From Geosiphon pyriformis (lineage: Eukaryota; Glomeromycota; Glomeromycetes; Archaeosporales; Geosiphonaceae): a stretch of DNA of 64,000 nt. The notes below the pieces were generated by a model. The model was not told the origin of the DNA, searched no databases, and was given only the letters and a program-made list of their open reading frames with translations. Made by a program: the position numbers and the translations under genes. Location of the stretch: positions 344,151 through 408,150 of the forward strand of contig JAAOMT010000599.1 of assembly GCA_016748015.1 (NCBI GenBank). Reading direction: 5' to 3'. The first letter of the stretch is position 1. Every line of letters begins with the position of its first letter. Shown here piece after piece: positions 12,000-23,793 of this stretch.

Positions 12000-12170
12000 A
12001 TATAAACCTTTCATGTCTTTATTTTTTTTATCATAGAATATATTAATGTATTTACTATATTAGATATATAGGAATCAGTAATAAAAATTTAATATAAACC
12101 TCTCATTTCTTTATTTTTCTTATCCTAAAATATATTAATGTATTTAATATATAAGAATCAGTAATAAAAA
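12000..12170. repeat. Imperfect tandem duplication, about 80-90 bases per unit
   Basis: Two successive copies begin TATAAACCT and end GAATCAGTAATAAAAATTT, with ATATTAATGTATTTA in the middle of each. The first copy is about ten bases longer. It is non-coding. Confidence 0.85.
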
Positions 12171-13020
12171 TTTCTCCTTTCAAAAAGTGAAAAAAAAAAA
12201 AAATGTTTTGCATCAGCAGAATTTATTCAATAGATGGGGATTACAAAAAATAAGCTTTTTAGATACACACACGTAAATTTATCTTAATGAACTTGATTTT
12301 AATGATCTGATTTGTAAAAACCCCGCAACAAAAGTATACTAGATACGATAACTTTAAATTTGTTCGTTTAGAATGTCCCAAAAATGGGTAGAACCTTTCC
12401 TTTTCCTCATCACTGTTTCTATTCTACTCAATCTGACATTATTCTGCTTCCGAATTTGATCTATAAGTACATAAGTGACACATAAGGCCGGAAATGTTTT
12501 TCTCGAACATTTGTACTACAAATCATTTCATCATAATGACGCAGATATAAATTGAAATTATTTATAGAAGTTTGAAAGAAAAATAGATAAAAAAAAATAT
12601 ATATTTTTTTATTATATAGTAGCTCAATTGGGTTGACGTATTAACCCTGGTGTGTTTTTCGATAAAGATCTGTGATTATATTAATTTTTCACGATTCGGT
12701 CGGGTGCCCACAGTACTGAAACTCTTTAGATATTCTATGCTGATATAATTGAATGAAAAAAATATTCCTAAAAACTGGATCACCAGGATAAACTCGTAAA
12801 ACAAAAATTATTGGGAATTTCGAAAAATTAAATCTTTTTAAAAAGTTTATTTTAAAGAAAGTCAATCAATTATCTAAATTATTTAACATATAATATGACT
12901 AATTATGCCGTTTGAAAGTTTGTGGCTAAGAAATAACAAATGACGAGACATTTATTTCTCATGACTCCGCCGTATATTTTTTTATGGTAAAGGCTAAGCT
13001 TTAAATAGTTTCATTGATTG

Positions 13021-13023
13021 TTT

Positions 13024-13067
<44 letters not shown>

Positions 13068-13116
13068 TTTCTAATTAAACTATTATAGTTAAAAATTATA
13101 TATATATCTATACATA

Positions 13117-13152
<36 letters not shown>

Positions 13153-13159
13153 TGTATGT
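13021..13159. repeat. (TTTA)n and (GTAT)n microsatellites
   Basis: About eleven TTTA units (13021-13072) are followed after a short spacer by an AT-repeat and about eight GTAT units (to 13159). Confidence 0.9.
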
Positions 13160-14280
13160 CTCTGTGATATGAAGATGACAATATTTTTTTTTTCGAATAA
13201 TATTGTGATTGAAAACCCAGCTTGCGGAAATTCCCCTTGCGATTAATTTCATTTGATTGAATATCCTACGTGTCAAATTTTTGCGACTCTATTGATCCTC
13301 AGGTACCAACTATAAATGGTTTGGAAGAGTTAAAATTTCTTTATGTAATTAGATCATTACTTTTATATATATTGTTATTGAAGGAAAAAAATTTTCCTTT
13401 TGGCTTGCGCAATTAATTTCATCACCACCTAAACAATCGAATCTAATCTTTATAAGTATAGAATATTCTAAATAACATAAAAAATTAATGACTAATTTTT
13501 GCTTACTATCTTTTATATATAAGAAGTTAGAGAGATTTTTCTCTCTTCAAAAGATTGAAATTTTAACGTTTTTTTCATATTTCTTTTGAAAGTCAATAAA
13601 ATCTAAAAAGAATTTTTATTTTTTACCCACTGTCTTCTGTGATTGTTCATTTTTACAAAACAAAGAAAAAAAAATTTGATTGCGTTGTCATTTCGAGTTT
13701 CTACTACTAAAGTTTAGCCAAAATCCAGGGGATTTAGAAATGTAAAATACGAGATATATATTTGATCCATATTTTTCGTTTCGACAAGAATAAATTTAAA
13801 AACCAGATTATTCCCGTATTTTTTCAATAGAGATTACAAAAAAGGATTAGCAAGTTTCGTGAAATTAATCTCATTCTTTGACTCAATACAATGGTGAAGG
13901 TTGCTTGAACGCTCTGGAAAATCTCAAAATTGTTGAAAATAAATTTCGTATAATATTGATGATATAATCGATAAGCAGAATTTTGAATACCCCCTGATTT
14001 AAAAAGTCCCGCGTCACAGTACAACTATTAAAAAGCGAGACCATAGTCTCGTGGCTCGGGACTCATTAAATCGACTTAGAATGTTAAACCTTTTTTGGTC
14101 TACCTTAATCGCTGATCAAAAAATTCAAATTATTATGAAGTATAAAAACCAAAACGCCGTTCAATTGTACCGCAACCCCTTCTGACCTTCATATAGTAAT
14201 TCTCCCGATCATGATCATGTATGTACTAATACGTCAGAGTTCTCTTGCGACTCTCCAGGATTATCATCATCATAAAAAAC

Positions 14281-14288
14281 TATAAATA
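14281..14288 (+). promoter_or_regulatory. Candidate TATA box of paralogue 3
   Basis: TATAAATA followed by GAGCC, a close fit to a eukaryotic TATA box, 159 bases upstream of the ATG at 14440. A pyrimidine-rich stretch (TTTTTCTCCCATCTTTTCT) lies about 25-45 bases downstream, a plausible start-site region in fungi. Confidence 0.5.
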
Positions 14289-14439
14289 GAGCCACCATTT
14301 TTGATTGTTTTTCTCCCATCTTTTCTAAGTAAAGAATAAAAAATCAACCTAAGCATATAAAATCAAGAAAAATTAAAATTTTATTTTTAAAGTTTATTAT
14401 ATATATATATATATAAATATATAAATATATAAATATAAA

Positions 14440-14821
14440 ATGTTCAATCACAGTAACCATAGTAATAACGATAATTTAACAACAAATTTATCAAATCCTC
14501 ATCATCACCTTTTTAACAATCAAAAGACGGGTAGATTTCGAAGTAATACTGCTCCATCATCAATCGTCGTAACTATCTCTCCCACGCACTCAATTTACCT
14601 GACAGAACAAAAACAAAAACAACAAACGAAACGAAGAAAACGACGAGTACAAAAGCATTTACGTCAACCACAATCGTTTGATACATATCTTCATTCTCGT
14701 TCAAATTCTATTTCTTCCATCTCATCGTGTGATAGTAGTATTATGTCTTTAAATAGTCCATCGACATTAGTTTTTCATTACCCAAATCACATAAATAATT
14801 CTACTGATTATTCCACATCAC

Positions 14822-14853
<32 letters not shown>

Positions 14854-15099
14854 CCACCATCACCATCATCTATCGAACAGCATAGTGTGCCTTCATTTAT
14901 CTCCAGTTCAACGGAAATTTTACGACGTGTTTCTTCTGCAATTCGACTCTCAAATCTCTTGGAAACATTTAGCGATGATGGTAATAGTAGTATCGCGAGT
15001 ACTATGTGTTCTAGGAATAATAGTGATGACGAATGGGATCCAAAAGATGATGAATCAGAGGAAGAATTTTTGTTTATCAATTCGAAATCCGTGATATGA
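14440..15099 (+). CDS. Paralogue family member 3 (SPTHS/FDTYL/RRVSS protein), function unknown
   Basis: Intronless frame of 219 residues with an ATG start preceded by an AT-repeat leader. It shows the family layout most clearly: RFRSNTAPS (32-40); SPTHSIYL (47-54); a strongly basic stretch (TKRRKRRV, 63-70) running into KHLRQPQSFDTYL (72-84); RSNSISSISSCDS (87-99); a poly-Ser tract of TCA codons (about 129-138); LRRVSSAIRLSNLL (161-174); DDEWD (196-200); and EEEFLFINSKS (207-217) near the C-terminus. The basic run could be a nuclear localisation signal. The RRVSS and RSNS sites fit PKA-like kinases. No catalytic motif, signal peptide or membrane segment is seen. The gene lies 3 kb downstream of paralogue 2 on the same strand, so the pair may be an old tandem duplication. 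Confidence 0.87.
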
Positions 15100-15899
15100 T
15101 TTTCGTAAAAAACATTTATTTCATTCTACAAACATTAAATAAATTCAATCTTTGCATATATGATAGTTACCAAATTCTTCCTTATTAAAAAAACAATTAA
15201 AAATCTACCAAACTCTCAATGTTATGTCATTGTCAAGATATTTAAGCTTTTTCTCATTTATCATTTTTCATTTATCATTTATCATTTTTTTTCCTGATTC
15301 AATTCTTTCTTAATCTGTGTGTAAACATTTTTTAACATATCACTTTTAAATTCTGAAATATGTGTTGCATCAAAAGCAATTGGAATTTCTTTGTCGATTT
15401 AGATGAATCAGGCTTCATTTTCACATATTTTTATTCATTACCAACATATTTTATAAAATTGTATTCATCTATCATTATTATAACATACAATATATATTTC
15501 ATCGATTGTTCAACTTAAAAAACATTTGAATCATACTCTATTGGAATCATCAAGTCAAGCTATTTTCAATAAATGAATAGTTAAAACAGGAGAAATAAAA
15601 TAAAAAAATGGAACAATCATTTTTTTTTAACCCCCGACGTTGAACGAAATGAAATTATGATCTTTTTTTTTTTTCTATTTCCAATAATGGAAAATTTTTT
15701 TAACCAAAAGTCTTTATATTTTCAAAAAAGGGGCAAAACGTCATCATTACAATCAAATACCATTGTGAGTTTCACTTGATTTGTTTTGTGTAATTTGTTT
15801 AATCTGATATAAAAACATGTTCCTTTGAAGTCACAATTGGAGATATATGACATAGATGAAAAAGATTTAAAGTAAAAATAAAAAAGAATATATTTTTAA
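15100..15899. other. Intergenic downstream of paralogue 3
   Basis: No gene seen. It has short imperfect repeats such as TTTATCATTT at about 15256-15285. AT content rises sharply towards 15900. Confidence 0.5.
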
Positions 15900-18800
15900 A
15901 CAGAAGTGTACCTAATTTAAAAATACGTTTTTACCTGTATACGATATCATTTTTCGAGAATATTTACCTTTTTGGAAAAAATATTTTTCAGTTATCAAAT
16001 GATTTCCTTTCCACGGAAAAAGTTATTCAAATAATATGATCTGATTCAATTTCAGCCCAGTTCATTAGTAAATTTTCAAAAAAAAAATTTTTTATGGCCG
16101 GCAGTAAATTTGTCATCAATAAACTTCAGGGGCTTTATGAATTACGAATCGAGTCCAAACATAACATTGTTAAAATGTAAAGATTATCTTTTTAGAAAAA
16201 AATTAGTTTTGGTCTAGTTTACTGTTTTTTTTTGCCAAAAATCCTTTGTCTTATTATAAATAATATAATTTTTTGTTTTAACATTTAATTATTAATCAAT
16301 CATTTTTCAAATAAAAAATGTGATTCAATTATTTTTATTAATTGCTGCATTATTTGATATTATTTTTATTATTTTTTATTATCTTTTTATTATTTTTATT
16401 ATTTTTTATTTAAATAATATAATTAAGTTTGATCTAGTTATTATCTACGTACATGCAATAAAGTTATTATTATTATAAAAATCTTTGTACATTAATTTAT
16501 AAATTAATAAACTTAATAAAATTATTTATTGGAAAGTTTTTTCTTTTTAATAATAATAAAAATGTTAAAATATTCATAAATTAATAATAACTAAAAAATT
16601 AATGATAAAAAATGATATTTAATTGAAATAAATAATTTTTTTTTATCAATAAATTTAAATACTAAAGTTTAAATTAATTATTTTTATAAATAACTACATT
16701 AATTTACCAAAAAAATATATTTAATAAATAATTTTTACATAAATTATATTGTTTTTGTTAATAACATATTTTTTTTAAAATAAAACAGATTTATATATTA
16801 TTACAATAAATTAAAAATTAATTTTTTGTTAATAAAAAAATATTATTATTATTATTTATTATACGCTAAAAATATTTTAAACCTCATAATTTTCAAAAAA
16901 CAAATATCAAATTTTCATAAATTAATCAAAAAAAAAAGTTGATTGTATATTTTATGTTTAAGTTTTTTTTTTTTATTGATTTTCAATTTTTTATTTATAA
17001 TAATTTAAATAATTTTATAAAAAAAAAAAAAATTCTTTTTGTTTTTAAATTCAACATTATTTTTTTATTTTTTACTCTTAATTATTATTTATATAATAAA
17101 TATCATTGACTAATTAATTTAATTTACTATATCAAGAGATTTATTATAATAATAATTTTTAAATAATAAATCTTTATTTTAAAATTATTTATTATTGTAT
17201 TAAGTCTATTAATATAATTTTATTAAAATAACAATTATTTTAATAAAAACCAATTATAAATATTAATATAATAACTAAATTTTTAAATTAAAATTCAAAA
17301 AAATTTAATTTAATTTAACTTTATTACAAAATAATAACACCAAAAAAATTCTAGTAAATCTATTATTAAAAATATTAAAAATAATAAACAGCTTAAAAAT
17401 ATGTTTAAAAAACCAAAAAAATCAATTTTGTAATTAAAACTTATTTATAATAATATTAATAATTTATTTTTTTAAAAAATTAATTTAATATTATTATTAT
17501 TAAAAATTTTATTAAACTAAAAAATAATATTAATATATCTTTAATAATACTTAATATTAAATAATTTAATAATAAACATGTTTAATTATGTACTTAAATA
17601 ATTGATTAATTTTAAAGACTGTATATTTAAAAAAAAAAAGGTATTTAAAAAAATTATTTAACACAATTATTTAATATAAATAATACAATCATCAATTTTT
17701 TTAATTAAAATTAATAAATTAATTTACTAATTCGATTAGTAATTGATTTGCGATTTTCTAGATATAAATAAAAAGACTATTTAAATCTATTTCCAGTTTT
17801 TTAATTAGATTAACATCAATTATAAATTAAAATTTTTACTTTATTTCTGTTTTTAAGCTTAATTTTTTATTGTTTTTTGCTAATTTTGCTTAAACATAAT
17901 TATTAATTAGTTAATAAAATAGTCTTAACAGATTTAATAACTTTAAAATAAATTATATTATATTATTATTTACCAGTTGGTTTTATTTTAATAGCAAAAA
18001 TTTTAATTAAACATATTAAAAAAAATTTTATATTATAATTATAGTTTTTAAAAGAATATTATATAAAACAACAACAAAAAAAAACAATAATAATATTAAA
18101 AACCACAACAGATTTTGTAATCTTAAAAATAATAAAAAAATTAGCAAGCACAATTTTAGTAACATTATTCAAAAAAAAGTAAAATACAAATTCTATACAA
18201 AAAAGTTTAGTATTGTTTTTAATAATTAATTTTATATTAAAAAAATTAATTGGTGTTTAAAACATAGTTTTAATATAAATTATTTTAATATTTGTAATAG
18301 TTTTAAACATTAAAGTAGAGACTATTTATTTAAAGAACTTTTAATAACTAGTAATTATTTTTTAATTATTATTAAAATTAATAGTATATTTAAAAAACCA
18401 AAAAAATAGTTTTAATTTCTATTTTATTAACTTAATCTTTGTAATTATATAATATAATAAATAAATAAATTATTTTTTACATTAAAAACTAATGCAAATT
18501 TTTTTGGTAAATTATCAATTTATCGATTATTAATTTGTGATTAATGTTAATAAATTCTTGTAGAGAATTTGATTCATTAATATTGTATATTACAACTTAA
18601 TTAGGATTTAATAAAGTTGTAAATCCAACAAAAAGTAAAGAAAAAAATAAAATTTTAACTTTTTGTTAACAATATTTATTGTTTGTTAAGTTATATTTAA
18701 TTATGTTTTACTATTAATATTAATTACATTTGAGTTTAAATATCACAAAAAAATTTTTAATAATATATATTAAAAGATTATTTATTGGTACATTATTTAT

Positions 18801-20054
18801 TTTGTTTGAATATACATATTTTTTTAATATAATGTTATTTCATAAAATTATTCAATCAATTATTTCATTCTTCGAAATAATAAAAAAAATGTCATTTTTT
18901 TAATTTTTTAAAATGTTATAAACAAATAATATTGTATTATTTAAATTTTTAACAAAAAAACACTACTAGAAAAACTAGTAGTGTTTTTTCATTTGGCAAA
19001 GATAATAATATTGTAATATATATTAAACTATTATGCTTTATTTTTTTGTTTAAAAAAATTTTTACTTGTACCAAAAACTGTTTTGTTATTTAATTTATCA
19101 TAGTATTTAGTTTAATTATTATTAAATTTTGAATAAGTTAGTAAAAAGAATAGAGTCATAAAATATCATAAAAACAAAATAAAAGTAAAGACAAAGTTAT
19201 CAGAAGAAAACTACACGTTCAAATACTGTTTTACAAGTAACTAAGCATAGAATAACATAAAATTGAAAAACTATTGACTGCACAGCTAATCACATAATTT
19301 ATTACATATATTTGACATTCATTACATAGTGAAATTTATTACACTACAATTAGTTCATAACAAAGGCGAATTATAATATAATATTTGTTAGAAGTTACCT
19401 CAAAAAATATATATAATAATTTGTTATATCAAGAAAATGTAAAATATTATTTGTTACAGAACAAATTTGTTACAAAATTGGTTCATTATATCGAAAAGTA
19501 ACTAAGTAACCAAGTAACCAAGTAATTTATATAATTAATATAATAACGTAAACAAAAAAATCAAATATTAACTATTTTTATCGAAACTATTAAATCACTC
19601 CATGTTTATATTTATATTATAATTTATTAACATAATTTTTTTATTATATTATAATTAATTAATAACTATTTATACAATTTCTTTTCTTTTTCTTTTAATT
19701 ATGCTTATTGAATTTTAGTTTTTAATTTAAAATTTTGTGCGTTTTTAATTTTAAATAAATTTATCATATTTATATTTTTATTTTTATAAATTTGTGTAAT
19801 TTAATTATTATTATTATTATAAATTTTATTTTTTTAAGTTTTTACTCAAGTTTTTTGAATTATTATTTTTTAAGTTAAAATAAAAACTAAATCAAAACAA
19901 TTAATTTAATTCTATTAAATAATTTTTTAATCTTTATATTTACAATTCATATTGTAAAAAAAAAACAATTTCATTTTAACACAAATAGTTTTATTTAATA
20001 TTTAATATAAATCAAAATATTTATAATTGTTTTCGTTAAGTTTTTTTGCTTTCA
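15900..20054. other. Extremely AT-rich block, no gene seen
   Basis: Almost entirely A and T with no usable reading frame. Around 18325-18390 it matches the reverse complement of about 29410-29475 (both contain TAGTAATTATTTTTTAATT), so it holds an inverted, decayed copy of the repeat found in the 28-31 and 51-57 kb blocks. A run of AAGTAACC units occurs near 19497-19525. The right edge meets an old LINE remnant. Confidence 0.6.
18955..18989. repeat. Perfect 15-bp hairpin with CACTACTAG core
   Basis: AAAAAACACTACTAG (18955-18969) and its exact reverse complement (18975-18989) are separated by five A. The outer G/C-containing part reads CACTA...TAGTG, the ends typical of CACTA-class DNA transposons. 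It may be a collapsed remnant of such an element or a chance palindrome. Confidence 0.8.
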
Positions 20055-20765
20055 TTAATATAGCCCTTTCACTATCTCTACATATATATTTCTATGGTAA
20101 ACGCACTTTCTACACGTGACTAACATCTGGAGCCACACCACAACTATATACTAAAAACGTCTAATACGTACAAATCCATCACACCATCACTAACTTCAAG
20201 TCCCTTGAAGCTTTCGCGTCCCCTTAAAACACCTATTTCTTTTAGTTCTCCCAATCTTATCCAGTCCTTTGAAATCGACACATTCGTGAATTCTATCTCG
20301 TCTCACCGTATTAGACGCATTGCTGCTGTCGGCAGTCATATTTTCTTCTTATGCTTATTAACCATTAACGTGGCCAACTTCCCAATAAACATATTGACCT
20401 TGCCTTTTTCCTAGACCAAAATCTGTGCCTCCTTGCATCACTCTTGGAGAACCAAGTTTTTAGCCAAAGACACGTAGTCAAAGGTACCTTCACATGAAAC
20501 TTTCCCTAGTTGGGATTCTTTCATTGAGGTTCTGCACCTAAACGACGCCATTTGTTCCACGCCGCGTTAAGTATTTTCACTCTTGTCTCCTTATTGTATA
20601 TACACTCAAAAACGTGATCAGTATCCACATTTAAAGTATCTTATACTAGGATACGTCCTGTCATAAAAATTTTTTTTCAGCCACTGGAAGCTTCCTGTAT
20701 ATCGTCGACATGATATACATACGGATACTTGAAGTGACCTTACTCGTAAATCCCGTCCCCATATG
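20055..20765 (-). mobile_element. Old, decayed LINE 3'-end remnant
   Basis: On the minus strand, frame-shifted pieces match the C-terminal part of the LINE ORF2. Near 20640-20700 a stretch reads LPVAEKK and then, one frame over, YDRTYPSIRYFKCGY, matching LPVAVRKRLYDLKYPNMVCIKCG in the + strand LINE (about 50440-50510). Near the left end GTCACGTGTAGAAA...GATAGTGAAAGGGCTAT parallels the 3' untranslated region of the other copies. Many stops and frameshifts make it the most diverged copy here. I could not find a target duplication. Confidence 0.75.
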
Positions 20766-21911
20766 ATTCTTTTTAGATTTTTATTAAATCATTGTAAATT
20801 TTTAAAATCAAACATTTTGTAAAACACAATTTATTTAATTTTTTTTTAAAAGATTCAACTTAAAAATGACATCACAACTAGTTGCAACCATTTTTATTAG
20901 GAACAGTAATTCTTAAACTTACTGTTATTTTTTATATAAAATTTTTTTTTAATATTTAGATTTAGTGATTTCAAAGAACAAAAAGCTCATAATTTTTCAA
21001 TTAAAGATTCTTAAGAGGATGGGTTTTATTGATTTATTCCACAATTCTAAATCGAAAACTATATCGATTTTTGAACCAAATCGAGAGATTTCAGGATTCC
21101 AGTTTTCAATTTAGAATCCTGATTTCTTAATCTCCCAATCTTTTTACGTATTGAATTTTTAAACTGTAGAAAAGTGTACAATAGAAATTACATTATAATT
21201 TTTTGCTGACAGAGGATAAATTTCATTTTATTGTAAACTCTCATCCTTTTGCTTTCTTTCCCTCCCTTGACAGCTGATATTTTGTATGCATAATAGAACT
21301 TTATTGTTTTTGGCGCATACACAACAGCTGTCATATAGTTCATGCATCAAGTGTCCTTATAATTGTTCAAATATGCTTTTATAAATAAGTTGCTCGGTTT
21401 TTTTTTCAAGTTTCATATTTGGTTAAACCTTAAAACTAAAGAACTTTGAACGTTTTGGCTGGATAAATTTGTTTATCCTTTTACAGTTAGAAAAAAAAGA
21501 AAAAATTTTCACATATCCCTCTTTTTTTGGATGAAAAAAACTTGATTATACTAAAATTGAGATTTGTGTTTTGATATTTTAAAGAAATTTGCATTTATTT
21601 TATGAAAAGTGATTAAAATATGTCATTAAAAAATAAAATAAAAAATAAAATGATAAAGGTAATAAATCTTTTTAATCTGCGTCCGTAATTATCATAATGT
21701 AACTAACCTCCTGCGTGAGATAAACAAACAAAGCGAGAATCTATCAAGGATTTATCAAGAATCTTTAGGGATGACAATGATATGATCATTTGGGGATTCT
21801 TTTTTAATAAAAGATGTGTGTCATTTGATTTTTTAATTACCTCATATTACAGGTTCTGGTTTTCTATCAAAACAAATTAAGGACCTACAAAAAAAGAACT
21901 TGATTCAATAA

Positions 21912-21913
<2 letters not shown>

Positions 21914-21945
<32 letters not shown>
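21914..21945. repeat. Poly(T) tract, about 32 bases
   Basis: An uninterrupted T run, followed by AAAAA. It lies about 400 bases left of the long A run at 22348. Confidence 0.9.
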
Positions 21946-21951
<6 letters not shown>

Positions 21952-22018
21952 GAACCCAACTATAGTAATTAATTTCATTCATGAAAAAAGAAAGTATCAA
22001 GGAACTCTTTTTTTTTCT

Positions 22019-22120
22019 TGATATTGGAATTTTCTAAAAGTTTTAAAAACTAGTAGTTTTCTTTAACTTATTTTGATACTTGAATTTTCTAAAAGTTTTA
22101 ATAACTAGTAGTTTTCTTTT
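22019..22120. repeat. Two-copy tandem repeat, 55-base period
   Basis: Copies at 22019-22064 and 22074-22120 share GAATTTTCTAAAAGTTTTAA followed by AACTAGTAGTTTTCTTT, with a few differences. Confidence 0.9.
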
Positions 22121-22346
22121 AAAAAAAATGAGTTATACTCAATCAATTAAATCACGCGTCATTTAATTCAAAATGATTTTGATCACAAAAAATAAAAAAA
22201 AACTAAATAAAAAAAATCCCCGATTGTTCAATTTAACCTAAAGAGTAATAATAATAATAAAGCATCACATTTTTCATTGTAAACATTTAGGATAAAAATT
22301 AAAATTTATCCCAATGAAAAAATCACAAGAAAATAAAGCTCACATT

Positions 22347-22347
<1 letters not shown>

Positions 22348-22418
<71 letters not shown>
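22348..22418. repeat. Poly(A) tract, about 71 bases
   Basis: An uninterrupted A run, unusually long. It could be the tail of a retroposed sequence or an assembly-sensitive homopolymer. I see no gene-like sequence on its 5' side. Confidence 0.9.
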
Positions 22419-22421
<3 letters not shown>

Positions 22422-22778
22422 CCATATCTTAAAAAGGAGTTAAAATTAAACTATCATCACTAAACTTTATTTTTCCGTTATCTGTACCTACAGAGATCAC
22501 AAGAAAACTCATAAATTGTCGATTTCGAAACAGTAAAAAAGCCAAATTAATGTAATGCAAAAAAAAAAAACTCGATTTCTGGTCCGTGCCATTTTTGTAC
22601 ATGAGAAAATCAAGGAATGTAATTTATCGTTGAATGGGATTTTTCGTTACGGAAAAGTCTTTAATGGCAAAGTAATGATGCATATGTACACACAGACTGT
22701 GAAATTTAAATGGGAAATTTTGGTGGGAGAAATCTTTTTTTTTTCTTTTATAAAAATACTCATTATGATATTCAAAGG

Positions 22779-22780
<2 letters not shown>

Positions 22781-22831
<51 letters not shown>
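22781..22831. repeat. (TTA)n microsatellite
   Basis: About 17 TTA units. Confidence 0.95.
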
Positions 22832-22832
<1 letters not shown>

Positions 22833-23549
22833 AGCTCCGATAATATATAGATTAATCTTTCTCGGGGAAAAGTTGATTAAATTATGATATCACTCAAAAG
22901 CATGAATAATGATTATGAAAAACATTTTTATCACTAATGTACATTTTATTAAATTTTTAATTTTTGTGTGAAGGGAAGATCATATGTGCTGAAAAACAAA
23001 TCATTAAAAATTATAATTTAAAATAATATATATATATATATATATATATTCACTGAAAAGAGATGTCCCTAGTTAATTCTTTAGTTTGAAAAAGTCAATT
23101 TTCTCATAGTGGATCGCGGGAAAAACCTTAGTACTCAGGTGACATTTCTTTCATTATTAATTATTTTTTTAGCTTTTCCCAAAACGCCTACTAAGCGAAA
23201 GAAAGTAGTCGTGTGATCTTATCACGCGATGGTAATAAGTTAACTTTTATGCATAAAAGCCCCGAATTCAGATCAATCTGTGTTATGAATTTTTAGGTAA
23301 TGCAAAAAAAAAAGATTTTCACCTCAATATTTAAAATAGTTCAAGTTCTCATTAATATTCAAAAAAAAAAAAAAAGAATTTCTTTGGCTGTATTTTGAAA
23401 TATTTAGATTTAAGATTTAAATTTGGAGAGATACATAGTGGTGGATTTTGTACTGCATAGTGAAAAAATTTACGGGTATAAACTAAATTCTAACATTAGA
23501 ATGTGGTTTAAAAACTGTCAAAAATTTTGTTTATGGCTTATCTGTTGTT

Positions 23550-23582
<33 letters not shown>

Positions 23583-23793
23583 ATTATACCTTTTTTTTTA
23601 AAAAAAAAAAACTTTTTAAGTCTATATTTTGTTTTGATGTTAATGCAGTCTAGTAGTAAAACTATTTTTAGGTTTTAATCAAAGAATGAAACAAAACCTT
23701 TTACTTGATCATTATGATAATTATGATAATTATGATGATTACTAAAGACAAAAATTATCTTCATTAGATAATCATCTTTTTTTTTTTTTTACG

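Larger units (their letters stand above)
11418..14280. other. Intergenic between paralogues 2 and 3
   Basis: No gene seen. It holds an imperfect tandem duplication (12000-12170), a (TTTA)n run (13021-13072) and an AT/(GTAT)n microsatellite (about 13095-13159). In the proximal promoter of the gene at 14440, a CCCCT (14176-14180) and an ACGTCA (14231-14236) stand out against the AT background. Both resemble known fungal stress and bZIP sites, but such short matches are weak evidence. Confidence 0.45.
20766..23793. other. Intergenic with long homopolymers, no gene seen
   Basis: It contains a T run (21914-21945), a 55-base-period tandem duplication (22019-22120), an A run of about 71 (22348-22418), a (TTA)n run (about 22781-22831), an (AT)n run (about 23026-23050) and a (TTG)n run (about 23546-23582). 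Frames reading poly-Leu or poly-Cys through these repeats are not credible genes. Confidence 0.6.

Noticed and set aside
12643-12789. CCTGGTG ... CACCAGG inverted pair as a possible small transposon
   Set aside because: Only seven bases match well, the flanks diverge, and no target duplication was found.
13824-14024. Minus-strand frame of 66 codons upstream of paralogue 3
   Set aside because: It starts with TTG, has no motif, and lies in the probable promoter region.
20205-20414. + strand frame of 69 codons
   Set aside because: It is the antisense of the LINE remnant at 20055-20765.
22555-22833. + strand frame ending in poly-Leu
   Set aside because: The second half is a TTA microsatellite and the first half has no recognisable feature; upstream is an A run.
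23423-23653. + strand frame with poly-Cys
   Set aside because: No ATG; the Cys run is the TTG/TGT microsatellite read in another frame.
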